Source of the DNA: Sipunculus nudus
Lineage: Eukaryota > Annelida > Sipuncula > Golfingiida > Sipunculidae
Length of the DNA stretch: 64,000 bases
Direction: 5' to 3'
Assembly (NCBI GenBank): GCA_026874595.1
Contig: CM049306.1
Location: 9,755,019 to 9,819,018, forward strand
The notes under the pieces were generated by a model that worked only from the letters and a program-made list of their open reading frames with translations, was not told where the DNA came from and searched no databases. Below are positions 48,651 to 57,929 of the stretch, piece after piece; within the stretch, counting starts at the first letter, position 1; each line of letters begins with the position of its first letter. The position numbers were made by a program, and so were the translations under genes.

Positions 48651-48960
48651 AGAATAAACCATGGTCTTACCTAAATATGAAAATACTGACATGAAACTAT
48701 ATATCTCACGATTCATGGAGCATAATATTAGAATAAACAGAGTCCATTGGGTGTGCAAGCACACTATGAGATAACATGAAATAAGTGTCCACGAGGTGCG
48801 TGTTGTATATATAATAAAACAAGATCTCACCGTGTTATACGGAACTGAAAGAGTCCACAAGGTTTCGTTGTAGAACTGAAAGAGTCCACGGGTTAAAAGG
48901 AATTTAAGGAATAACTTACGCCTGAATTCACTTATGCTCAATGTAACTTATATTTACTGC
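48651..48960 (-). other. 3' untranslated region of the Ty3 element
   Basis: About 310 bases between the end of integrase and the polypurine tract. The frame 48642-48941 shows no envelope features, and the segment holds a duplicated GAACTGAAAGAGTCCAC motif (reverse complement at about 48841-48894). Confidence 0.6.
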
Positions 48961-48962
48961 GA

Positions 48963-49605
48963 TTAAGTCATCTGAAAGTCTGCAAAATGTTTCGGCATCT
49001 GTCTCGACCTCCGAGGACGCATCATGGGTGCGGGTGATGTCATCAGCATTCCATCAGGACACTCGGGATGCTCTGTTGACCGTGCATGATCATTTGCAGT
49101 CTCGACATCTGAGGTTAGGGGTTCTGTCTCCCCTTGTTGGATGAACTTTTTCATCACACTAATATTGCGATGGCGGTGTACACCATCCTGGTTTTGTACC
49201 ACAGCACTGTTCCCCCATCTACTAATTACCTCATACGGTTCTTGTTCATACGGAGTGCTTAGCTTATCTTGTTTCTTTTGTTGTAGCAACACTTTGTCTC
49301 CTTCTTTAATGTCACATTCTGACGCTCCCCTCCTTATGTCACCGAAAAGTTTGCCACGCATTTTCATTTCATTGTCCCTGTCTCTCAGTTTTATATCAAA
49401 CTCTACCTCTCTGATTTCTGGCAGTTTGGTTCTTACAGTACGATTATAGAGTACATCTGCGGGACACATCCCAGTTGTCGAATGTGGAGTCGTTTTATAT
49501 GAAAACAGAAAACTCTTGAGAGCACTCTTAAAGTCCTTACCCTCTGCTTGACAGGTGCGGAGAAACTTGAGAATCGATTTATTCACAACTCGACCCCTCC
49601 ATTCG
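48963..49605 (-). pseudogene. Ty3 integrase C-terminal part
   Basis: It continues the integrase of the 49583-50812 segment after a frameshift of one or two bases at about 49588-49600. The first part has the end of the catalytic core fold (NKSILKFLRTC, then FLFSYKTTPHSTTG, a typical Ty3/Gypsy phrase). The later part has a GPY/F-type module region with PYEV and a terminal basic tail. It ends at a TAA just before the untranslated region. The open frame begins before the shift, but the first residues upstream of the shift are out of frame. Read on its own it lacks the D,D motif and is non-functional. Confidence 0.85.
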
Positions 49606-50809
49606 CTTGGGGCCACTCGGGTGTCACACGTCTATGCTCTATACCAAGACCACTCAAATATTCTTCGAACTCCTGAGACACGAACTGTGGTCCATTATCA
49701 GTTGTAAGAGTAACAGGCAACATGTGGGTCGCAAAAATGTCATCCATCGCATCAATGAGTTTTCCAGTAGTGATCTCTTTCATGATGTGAACTTCAAAGA
49801 AACGGCTATAGTAGTCAACAACTACTAACAGGTTATGTCCGTAAGGCAATGGACCCATAAAATCAGCACTCAAATCTTGCCAACGTCCTGGAGGCATTTC
49901 TGTTCGGGTCATGGGTTCAGGTTTGTTTTGTTTTGTCACGACTTGACAACTGTAGCACGACTTGCACAACTTCTCAGCTTGTGCATCAATAGTAGGCCAC
50001 CAAACTTTGGTCCTCAGTTTTTGTTTGGTTTTCACTATACCTGTATGTCCCTCATGTGCAATACTTAAAACACGGTCTTGTAACACTTTGGGGATAACTA
50101 AGCGACTTCCCCTGAGAACACAGTCTCCAATAACGCACAGTTCATTTCTGACATACAGAAATCGCTTGTCACTGATATTTGACCAATCTCCGGATTCGAT
50201 ACACTGACATAGCTCGCATATCATCGGATCTTCGCGTGAAGCATCTTTCACTTCTTTAACTGTAACTGCTCTGAGCACGGCTTCGTGAGCCACAAACTGA
50301 ACATGTTCTTCTGCGATGGTACTGTATATGGACGGTCTAGCACCTGGCCTAGACTCGAGCAAACGCGATAGCGGATCAGCAATATTTCCTCTACCTGGCG
50401 CGTATCTGATATTGAATGTGAATGGTAGCATGTGTAATAGCCATCTCTCCATTCGCGCGGACGGCTTGCCATTCGGTGAGAATATTACCTCGAGTGGTTT
50501 GTGATCGGTAACCAGATCAAACTCTGTTCCTAGCAGATACAACTTAAACCGTTCACAAGCCCAAACCAGAGCTAAAGCCTCCTTTTCAGTTTTTGAGTAT
50601 CGTCTCTCTATATTAGTCAGGCTGTAGCTGGCATAGCAAATCACTCTATGCTGCTCTTGCTGCTCTTGAAGCAAAACTGCACCTAGTCCTACTGGACTCG
50701 CGTCGGCGATAACGGTAGTTTTACATCCAAGTTTGAAGTAGGCCAACGTCTCGGCTCTAGTGACATGTGCCTTGACCTCCTTGAATGCTGCCTTCTGCTC
50801 TTTACCGAA
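49583..50809 (-). pseudogene. Ty3 RNase H and integrase (core)
   Basis: The frame is open from just after a TAG at 50810-50812, so the 50746 TTG is not a true start. It first gives the RT connection end, then RNase H with Asp in ADASPVGLG, Glu in TEKEALA and Asp in TDHKPL. Integrase follows. It has an HHCC zinc motif (HEGHTG ... CKSCYSC) and the catalytic triad: Asp in SADFMGP, Asp in TTDNGPQF, and a Glu after 35 intervening residues in NGGVEL. The usual NGEVER is altered, and the frame is lost just after this Glu (stop at 49583-49585). Residues of the triad are preserved but the enzyme is split. Confidence 0.9.
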
Positions 50810-50826
50810 CTAAACGGAACGTTCTT

Positions 50827-51040
50827 TCACGTCACTCTCCAAAGCGGCTCAGCTTTAGTCACGAGATCTGGTATGTAATCAGACAGGAAGTTGACTAAAC
50901 CCATAAAACTCTTCACTTCCTGGGCACTCACAGGTTCTCTGAAGTCTTTCACAGCTTGTAACTTGTCTGCATCAGGACCAATTCCTTTTGCCGACAACAC
51001 ATGGCCCGCGAACACAAGTTTAGTCATGCGAAACATACAA
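50827..51040 (-). pseudogene. Ty3 reverse transcriptase, thumb/connection segment
   Basis: This frame resumes RT after a shift near 51038-51043 where one extra base in CAATTG displaces the reading. It holds AGHVLSAKGIGPD and KSFMGLVNFLSDYIPD, the usual sequence after the RT palm in Ty3/Gypsy. It ends at TGA 50827-50829, and a further frameshift at about 50808-50815 is needed to reach the RNase H frame. Confidence 0.88.
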
Positions 51041-51235
51041 TTGGTTGTAATTGAGAGTCAGACCGACTTCCGACAAACGCTTCAGAACTTTATCTAAACG
51101 GATGTCATGTTCCTCATAAGAACCACCATGAACGATAATATCGTCCGACATGTTGCTAACTCCCTCGCATCCTTGGAGAACTTCCTGAATAGTTCGTTGG
51201 TACATTTCTGGTGCGCAACTGATTCCGAACATCAG
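51020..51235 (-). pseudogene. Ty3 reverse transcriptase, active-site segment
   Basis: It lies in the same frame as the upstream RT part, separated only by an in-frame TGA at 51236-51238. It has FGISCAPEMYQ and the catalytic box as MSDDIIVHG, in which the two Asp are kept and Ser replaces the more common Tyr/Val-Asp-Asp context. The frame runs out at 51020 after the frameshift. The TGA sits where related elements usually have Arg; CGA to TGA by CpG decay would explain it (inference). Confidence 0.88.
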
Positions 51236-51238
51236 TCA

Positions 51239-52237
51239 TTTGTACCTAAACAGTCCTTTATGTGTCGCGAATGTGGTGATTTCTCGCGCATTATCAGTGA
51301 GCTCCAGCTGGTGATAACCGCTCTTTAAGTCAAGTTTACTGAAGACACAGCCGTTGTTGACATCTTGTAAAATTTCATCAATAGTCTTTATTGGGAACCT
51401 ATCCCTGACCACAGCTTCATTCACTTTCTTCATATCAACACAGATTCGAACTATCCCATCTGCTTTGGGTACTGTCACGATTGGGCTAACCCAGCGAGTA
51501 GCACCTTTAACAGGCTCAATAATGTCCTTATCTAACAAATCTTGAAGATTCTGTTTAGTTTTCTCTCTGTGTCGAAACGGTGGTCTACGATATTTCTGAG
51601 CCACTGGTTTAACTTCAGGATCAATATACACATCTATTTGCCGGTCATTCAGCTTTCCTATACCCTTAAACAGTTCAGGATACTTTGTTCGAACGTCCTC
51701 ACTGCACGTGATAACATTGACACATTCTGGGAGGTTAATGGTCAAAATTCCAAGTTCCATAGCCGTAGCTTTGCATAACAAGGAGTCACCTTCTCCTTCA
51801 ACAACTATCAACTCACTAGTAACCTGTTTCCCAGGGACGTTGAATGACGTTTTGTAAGTTCCAACAACCGGTAAAGGTGTTTTACTCATGTATGGAAACA
51901 AGTGTTTACGCGTTTTAGACGGCTCGAGGGGAACATCCTTGTCCCTCAACCTGTTCCAAGCTTTCATGTCAATTATGTTGTTAGTTGCACCGGAGTCAAC
52001 CAACATGTCTACACTAACGCCACCTATACTGACACTGACATGCTCTCCTTGTTTCGAGTTCACTGTAAACATGTGTTCATCTTGTTCACTATCTGAACTG
52101 TTGCTTTGCTGTTCTTGTGTATAATTAACAGATTGTCTCTTACTGTTTGGCAACGGTTTCCTAAACCCGGGTCTAGGTTTTGTTCTGCACCTTGCAGCAA
52201 AATGTCCAACATTGCCACACTTATTACAGGTTTTCTT
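51239..52237 (-). pseudogene. Ty3 second zinc knuckle, protease and RT N-terminal half
   Basis: Downstream of the TGA at 52238-52240 the same frame has a perfect CCHC knuckle (CNKCGNVGHFAARC) at about 52225-52184. The aspartic protease follows, with active-site DSGA at about 51997-51986. The RT fingers and palm start near 51600 with KYRRPPFRH, then VSPIVTVPKADG and FSKLDLKSGYHQ, which carries the first catalytic Asp. Internal Met at 52153 is not a likely native start, because the reading continues from Gag. It ends at TGA 51236-51238. Confidence 0.9.
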
Positions 52238-52425
52238 TCACGCAGGACATTTCTCAACCTTCCTAGTGTGACCTTCATAGCCAAGGTTAAAACACACAAC
52301 AGTCTTTGCAGCCTGTGCACCACGCGGTTTAAATCCTGACCTACGGCGGGTATTTGAAGTAGCATTTACAGACCTATTGTCCACCCTGTTAATACTGACT
52401 GTACTGTTACTAGCACTACTTGACA
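52238..52425 (-). pseudogene. Ty3 gag 3' part (first, degenerate zinc knuckle)
   Basis: A Ser/Thr/Arg-rich linker followed by CFNLGYEGH...KCPA, which resembles a CCHC knuckle but has Leu at the second Cys position. A TGA at 52238-52240 cuts it from the second knuckle just downstream. The segment is in frame with the 53832-54388 gag part once the 1402-bp insertion and one TA are disregarded. The insertion therefore interrupted a continuous reading frame. Confidence 0.88.
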
Positions 52426-52427
52426 TA

Positions 52428-53829
52428 CCATAAAATCTCCACTTAAAACCTCACTTCCGATTAAAACCGCACCCAGACTTCACCGAAATTCAATGTGAGA
52501 CACCCCGAGGGGCTCAAATACTAAGAACCCCCCTTTAAAACCGCACCAACTTTCGCTACGGAATGATTTGACAAAAGACACAATCAAGCTATCATCTAGA
52601 AATGAACACGCGTTGGTTGCGACTCGGCCATTCCTGTCCACATTAAAATTCCTTGGGCATTTTATTTAAACACATCATAACACTTTTTGGAAGGGTCACT
52701 CAAGCATGAAGTTTGGGAAGAGGTAAGGGCCGGTGAACCTCTGCCTGTTTATACAGATTTTATATTCCGTGCCGTATTCTTGTTTGCTACTGATTTGTCA
52801 TTATATTTTGGAAAAAATATTCTGCTGATCAATTTCAAGTCACTGTATATTTTAATTCAAAAAGTAATATTTTGAAATCTTAATTTTTGATGAAAATTCC
52901 ATTTTCCGGAATTACTCGGAAGATTCAAATCATTTTCGTACCGGTTACTTCGGTATTATCATCGTCACATCGTACGTTGACATCGCTCCATGTCACTGGT
53001 GCGTTTGAAAACATCGCTGGTCAACTTAACTAAATATCAAAGTAACTGAAGTTACCCTCTCGAGATACGCACGTATAGGAAACATGACGCTTGAAAACGA
53101 GTGATTTTAAGGTAAAATTAAAGTGGCCAGTCGGGGTAAGCAACTTTTTTTCCTGAAGAAAGTTTCCGTGTAGGGAGCCATTTTGTCAAGGCAGTGTTCG
53201 CGCAAGGCACGCTGGGACGAAATAGGTGGCTGTTCTGTTTACCACCCACCGCGTACAGCCGTTCAAAATATTCTTAGCAGAATACCGGTGCGTTTCAGCA
53301 CATGGCCGCACTCAAACTTGATTTTAAAACGATCGTCTGCCATTGTGTGACTCTTTACAATGTCAACTTTATATTCATTTCACGTTTTAAACAAATAATC
53401 ATTGCTAAATAATGCCGCAAATTGGTTTAAAGTAGGCTTTTATTTAAATTTTGCTTGACCATGCCCAACGAAGTGGGCCGCTGTTTGTTACAGCAGAATT
53501 GTTGTAAACGTATTATTTGGTGACAATTACCAAGATTTTATAACAAGATATATACCACACGAAAACTAATCAGCAATATTTAATTTATAACTAACAAATA
53601 ATCGTAAATAATACATTTACACACGGCTCCCATGCATGCGAGACTGCTGCTAAGAACGGCCTTCGAAAGTTGCAATATTATCGCCCACTCGCCGGCCTAA
53701 AAACGTCTTTCAGGAAGATATTCAGGAAACTCTTCTAGTATAAACCGCACAGTGCTTTCAGGAAATCAACCTGATTTTAAGATTTTGAATTTCTTGATTA
53801 AACCGCGGTTTTAAGTGGAGATTTTACGG
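52428..53829. mobile_element. TA-flanked TIR transposon inserted in gag (non-autonomous)
   Basis: The ends are 23-base inverted repeats with one mismatch (left 52428-52450 beginning CCATAAAATCTCC, right 53807-53829, read as CCGTAAAATCTCC). TA lies on both sides (52426-52427 and 53830-53831), so TA is the likely target duplication. Subterminal AAACCGCAC motifs occur near 52465, 52539 and 53742, and the right TIR abuts the palindrome AAACCGCGGTTT (53800-53811). The interior is CpG-richer than the window and has no ORF above about 60 codons with a recognisable domain. TA duplication fits Tc1/mariner-like enzymes, but the TIR is not one I recognise. Confidence 0.85.
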
Positions 53830-54388
53830 TACTTCTCATCTGTGCATCTGTTGGCTCAACAGATCTGGCAATTGTCTGCAAATTATCTAGGGTCAAGTCA
53901 GCTCCCCTGCGAAGCAGCTCTCTCCTGACATGAGCCGATTTACAGCCCTGAATGGCCTGGTCGCGAATTTGCTCCTCCTGATCAGTAAATTTACAAAACT
54001 GGGCTTTCTCTGATAGTCTTACAATGTACTGATCAACGGATTCATCATCAGCCTGTTTTATCTGGCGAAACAAATGTCTCTCATAGGTAACGTTAATTTG
54101 GGGCTGAAAATGTTCCGATAAAAGTCTTACCAGCCTCTGATAGTTATTCTCATTCTCACGTGGTGGGCCACCCTTCCGGTCTACAATATCCCATACATCT
54201 TGAACACGCTCACCTGCATTGTGCAACAACAAATCTTGTAGCTGACCAACGTCTGTTACACCTTCTCCTCCAGCGTAACGTTTAAATCCACAGATCCACT
54301 TTGTCCAACGTATACCCACTGTCGTAGGGTCTTTATCTGGGTCGAAGTCCGGCATGCCTTTGCCGTTAGAAACTTTAACAGGCGCCAT
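53830..54388 (-). pseudogene. Ty3 gag 5' part (capsid region)
   Basis: The likely Gag start is the Met at 54388 (MAPVKVSNGKG), although the frame is open back to 54796 inside the LTR. The visible region has a retrotransposon capsid-type sequence: GMPDFDPDKDP, RWTKWICGFKRYAG, then helices ending in YERHLFRQIKQADDESVDQY and LSEKAQFCKF. This Trp/Arg-rich pattern is typical of Ty3/Gypsy Gag. Reading runs into the inserted transposon and stops at 53798. The product would assemble genomic RNA into particles in an intact element; here Gag is truncated before its zinc knuckles. Confidence 0.88.
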
Positions 54389-54700
54389 GTTGTCGCTCTC
54401 CGTCAGCGTGATGAGCGATAATGAAATACAAGTCACTAGAACTATGAGCGATAATCCAATTACTGTGCCGTATCTTTTAAAACGTTTATCTGATGGGCTA
54501 AAATGTCTAAACTGAGCACAACTGACCTGTTTGTGCAATACACGGGCACAAAACGCAAGGAAAGTCCGCAGGAGCAGGCCCACGCGGATCATGAAACAGC
54601 ACACCAAGTGGTCACACGAAAAATCCAATAAAATATCCAAAAGTTCACAAAAGTCCATGGTTTTACCCACATCAAACGAATCTCCAGGAATTTCTGTAAA
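54389..54700 (-). other. Ty3 leader between PBS and gag
   Basis: About 300 bases that remain open in the gag frame without stop codons and encode a hydrophobic Cys-rich stretch. In most Ty3/Gypsy elements this is untranslated leader; openness may be chance or may reflect an N-terminal Gag extension. Confidence 0.5.
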
Positions 54701-54716
54701 TCCGGACTCGTCGCCA
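54701..54716 (-). other. Primer-binding site
   Basis: Two bases inside the 5' LTR, the minus strand reads TGGCGACGAGTCCGGA. TGG at the start pairs with the CCA of a tRNA 3' end. I do not assign the tRNA. Confidence 0.7.
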
Positions 54717-54718
54717 CT

Positions 54719-54889
54719 TTTACAGTCCGCCTTACACAGCAGGATGATCGAGGATGAAACACCGTGATTTAACACAAACTTTATTACAGCCACCATTAGC
54801 CATAGACCTCTATATCCAGTACGTCACATCCGGTCCTTATATTAGGTAGTGACCACTGCCAACACCTTCGCACACGGCGATACACTACA
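54719..54889 (-). repeat. 5' LTR of the Ty3 element
   Basis: 171 bp, starting TGTAGTG on the minus strand. It has a TATAAGG box at 54841-54835 and an AATAAA signal at 54785-54780, so U3 is very short. GTCAC (54890-54894) flanks it and repeats at 48459-48463. Confidence 0.93.
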
Positions 54890-55154
54890 GTCACAGGACT
54901 GTCATTCTGAAAAATTTCTTTCAAAATATCCTTATAGACAAATTCAACTGAGCGTTGAGACCCATGGGTCCCTAGTTGTGTTGCGTGCACCCATGCCAGA
55001 ATTTCAGCAGTGATGTTTGTGTAATTGTTTCTTATTCAAAATGTTTAGTAACTGCATTGTTCATATACATGAGAAGTCATGGTCCAGCATTAAAGCATTA
55101 TACCTGGTGTATTTCCCAATGCACAGGTTCGCATTAGGCCTGTAGGCCTTGTTA

Positions 55155-56384
55155 AAATCCTGCGGAATATCCACATTGAAATTGTAATCTCTAACAGGAG
55201 CAAATAATTAAGACAGTCCTTTCTCAAAGTCCATCATTAATAAAAAAAATTCAAATGATGTGAAACAACACAAGGACAAACATTACAGAATTTTTGAGAA
55301 CTATAAAAAAGTGATTTGAATACCTGATATGAATGATTGTTCAATCATAAATTCTTTTTTTACAACATTTTTTTTTATTTTATATTACATCCACAATACA
55401 CAACACTTCACAATCAAACCCTGTATCTTTACTAATAAGTTGATATAGCAAGGAGACTTTGCTATGAGAAAGCAAATATCCTATTTGCCAGGGCCTGTTA
55501 TAGAAAAACCCAAGCATGTTTTTATCCCCGCTTAGACATAAATTATTCTACAGGAAAATCCAACCATGAAGAAAGCTTAATGACATGGCAATGGGTATTA
55601 AACTGCCGTGATCTTACAACCTATGTACCTTAATGAGGAGCCAGAGTCGTTGCTCTTGGTGGGTGACTAAACATAACGAGAAAGAAATAGTCACGTGTGA
55701 CCTGGTTAATAGTCAGGACGGACTATACAGACTTGTCTGTAAGCCATCCCTTAATGTTCATGCTGTTTAATGTACAGGTTTCATGTGTGCTCCTTAAACA
55801 CAGGAAGGCCAGGTCTCATGAGCTGTTGGCTGATGTATCACTGATTTTGACATTTTTAAGGTTACATTGCATAACAATAGAGATAACAGCTGTATGAATA
55901 CTTGGTAAATCGTTACAGTGCTGATTTTCCGCTGTTTTACAACAGTGTATGGCCATTTAAAAATATGTAAAAGAAAAAAATGCAATTTTTTTTGTTGCAA
56001 AAAAATATAGAAAAAGGATAATTTGTTCATTACCCGTATTATATGTTTCTTTCCCTGCAAGCAGTTTAATTTTCAGATTGATAAATTTAATGACGTACAC
56101 AGCTTTATTAGTATGTCAGTATTATACCTCAACTGATGCAGTGTTTCCGTCTGAGTCTCTGTTAATCATTGACCAGTGCACATATTCAAGCTTTCCTAAC
56201 AGCCTAGCTTTCCAGCAAGTACCATTGATATATATTACATTTTTTATTGAAATGCCTTGTGCACAACAAATTGGGATGTTTACACTTCATTTTCCTGCAT
56301 GTGCACCGCTGGCTCTTGAAATAATAACTTAACTATTACTTCTTCATCTTGAGATATTTTATCTGAATGCATATACACAGATAT
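55155..56384. other. Noncoding stretch
   Basis: Unique AT-rich sequence after family D copy D3; no gene or repeat recognised. Confidence 0.5.
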
Positions 56385-56835
56385 AACTTATATGCTTCTT
56401 GTCCATAGGCAAATAAACAACCAGACAGAAAAAAAATAGAATGAAAAACAGAAATGTGACCTCAAATCTAGGATATTAAGGATACAAATACAGATTTATA
56501 AACTTCAGTGCATGCATATACCCATATACAGTGAAGCCTCAAAATTGCATTCACAAACAGGACTTCAAAGAGAGGTCTTCTAAGGGAGGTCTGGTATAAA
56601 GAGCAACAAAGAAATGAGACTGAAAAAGTTGTAGTTATTTTGAGGTGGTGGCTAAACTGAGGTGGTCGTTAGATTGGGTTACTGCATAACTTATGTGTTT
56701 CTTATTGATATTGGGAAATAAACAACCAAACAGAAAAAAAGAGAAGGAAAACAGACACAAATGGAAATGTGATAAAACAGATAAAACAGATATTTAAGGA
56801 TGGAAATACAGATTTTTAAATTCCCTACATGCAGA
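56385..56835. repeat. Direct duplication of about 140 bp, 300 bp apart
   Basis: 56385-56525 and 56688-56835 share ATAACTTAT-TG-TTCTT, AAATAAACAACCA-ACAGAAAAAAA, GAAATGTGA and AAGGAT-AAATACAGATTT in order. The copies are diverged. No coding sequence is seen. Confidence 0.65.
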
Positions 56836-57599
56836 CAGATGCTTTTATTTCTACACAATGTGGGAGTCTATTCAGTTATTTGATGTACAATTGCATCTGA
56901 CAGCTGTGAATGAGCTAGAACATAGTTGTTCATGCTGTGAGCTCCAGGCAGGTTAATCAATGTTAGAACCTACACCTGTACATGATGGTACCAGTATACA
57001 CCTGTGTTATACACCTCCATGCTAGGATCATTACAGCAGTCAACACCATCTCATTGTATTATGTGTAATAAACCTACACATTGTAACAGTGATAGCAGAC
57101 AGCTGGTATCAATTGACACCTGTATTCTCCAGGCTATGGCAATAAATCAGTAACTGTTATGATCTTTAGGTAACATTATAGCTTATTCACCCATTGATTA
57201 GTTTAGTTGTCTCTAAATAATACCAGGAAATGTTTTGTGAAGTATATAGTGTTTGGTTGTGAATGAGTATTTATAATTAATACCCAATTTATAAGACAGT
57301 GTCTCTCATAAAGCTAACATTTGAAATAATTTAGAAGTCAGTAACATTTTATGATTTATAATTTGTTCAGAAAGCCTTTTTTTCATTTCAGTCAATTTCA
57401 TTACAAAATTCTGTGAGTAATAATCTGTTTGCAAAAGTGTCTGCTTTTACAGAAGTCCTGCATTGAGGGGTTTCAGTAAGTCTGAATTCTTTACATTGCT
57501 ATGGGTGTATAAAATACAGTGTGGAATTTTACCCCTATATCTTTGAAATGTGATCTGTTTGTAGTCTTTTTGTTAGTGGTAACCACTTCAACTTTTTTT

Positions 57600-57925
57600 G
57601 GGGGGGGGGAGGGGGGGTTTTAGCACATGCTTCCTCTCATTTTATACCCGGTGCATCCTGCACATGTTGGTCCTGGGTGTGTAATCATCCACATTGCTGG
57701 GTCATACCACTGCATAAGGAACCCTGAAAGGCACATTTGTTTGTAAGTAAAACATGGCCTTTGGGCATGGCCTTCCCATTAAGCCTGCAGAGCACTCACC
57801 CCGGTTTGGATCGAGCCAACTGTGGAAAATCTTACCACCTCGGCTGAGGTTCAAATACCTTATCTAGCAGCTTATCGGTGGTGTGCTTTACCCATAGACC
57901 ACAGAAGCTATAGTATGTGTGGAAT
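57600..57925 (-). repeat. SINE-like repeat S2 with tRNA-like head
   Basis: On the minus strand the head contains TATGGGTAAAGCACACC (A-box-like) and GGTATTTGAACCTC (B-box-like). The body GTGCTCTGCAGGCTTAATGG...GTGGTATGACCCAGCAA is shared with 8256-8500, and a C/A-rich tail corresponds to the GGGGG/TTTT tract at 57593-57620. Two copies with a common body support a dispersed SINE family. Confidence 0.6.
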
Positions 57926-57929
57926 TTTG

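Larger units (their letters stand above)
48464..54889 (-). mobile_element. Ty3/Gypsy LTR retrotransposon, decayed
   Basis: An almost full-length Ty3/Gypsy element on the minus strand. The two 171-bp LTRs differ at about five positions, and GTCAC duplicates the target on both sides (48459-48463 and 54890-54894). Domain order is Gag, CCHC knuckles, protease, RT, RNase H, integrase, which is diagnostic of Ty3/Gypsy rather than Copia. There is no env-like frame after integrase. Without the 1402-bp insertion in gag the element is about 5.0 kb. Two in-frame TGA codons and at least three frameshifts show it can no longer make Gag-Pol. The double-knuckle Gag and the SDD form of the RT box suggest a Mag-like lineage (tentative). 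Confidence 0.93.
47333..54975 (+). mobile_element. Family A element, copy A5, inserted in D3
   Basis: The 5' end is ATTTTT|AGCTCAGCTGACTGTAAGTC, then CGTCCGTCTGG. The 3' end is CAACTGAGCGTTGAGACCCA, TGGGTCC and CTAG (54972-54975). Deleting it joins CAATCATTTTT to TTGTGTTG, matching uninterrupted D1 at about 17047 (CAATCATTTTCGTGTTG). Part of the interior (47785-48460) is family C-type sequence, so A5 may itself be chimeric. The Ty3 element is inserted at 48464. Confidence 0.75.
45157..55151 (+). mobile_element. Family D element, copy D3, outer shell of a four-level nest
   Basis: The 5' end TTGTT|AGCGAACCTGTGAGC is intact, followed by a GTCCG run and GTTAACCCATACTATC. Its body runs to 47332. 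It resumes at about 54976 with GTGTTGCGTGCACCCATG and ends with GCACAGGTTCGCATTAGG, CCTGTAGGCCT and CTTG (55148-55151). The 5' GCGAACCTGTG and 3' CACAGGTTCGC are exact inverted repeats. D1 and D2 are related copies. The intervening 7.6 kb is family A copy A5 with the Ty3 element inside it. Confidence 0.65.

Noticed and set aside
48642-48941. Possible envelope gene after integrase
   Set aside because: Fewer than 100 codons with no signal peptide plus anchor arrangement, and it sits in the 3' untranslated region before the polypurine tract.
49141-52339. Many plus-strand open frames of 60-100 codons
   Set aside because: They are antisense shadows of the Ty3 pol and gag sequences on the minus strand.
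54389-54796. N-terminal extension of Gag starting inside the LTR
   Set aside because: The frame is open but begins within LTR sequence upstream of the primer-binding site. The Met at 54388 gives a more usual Gag start.
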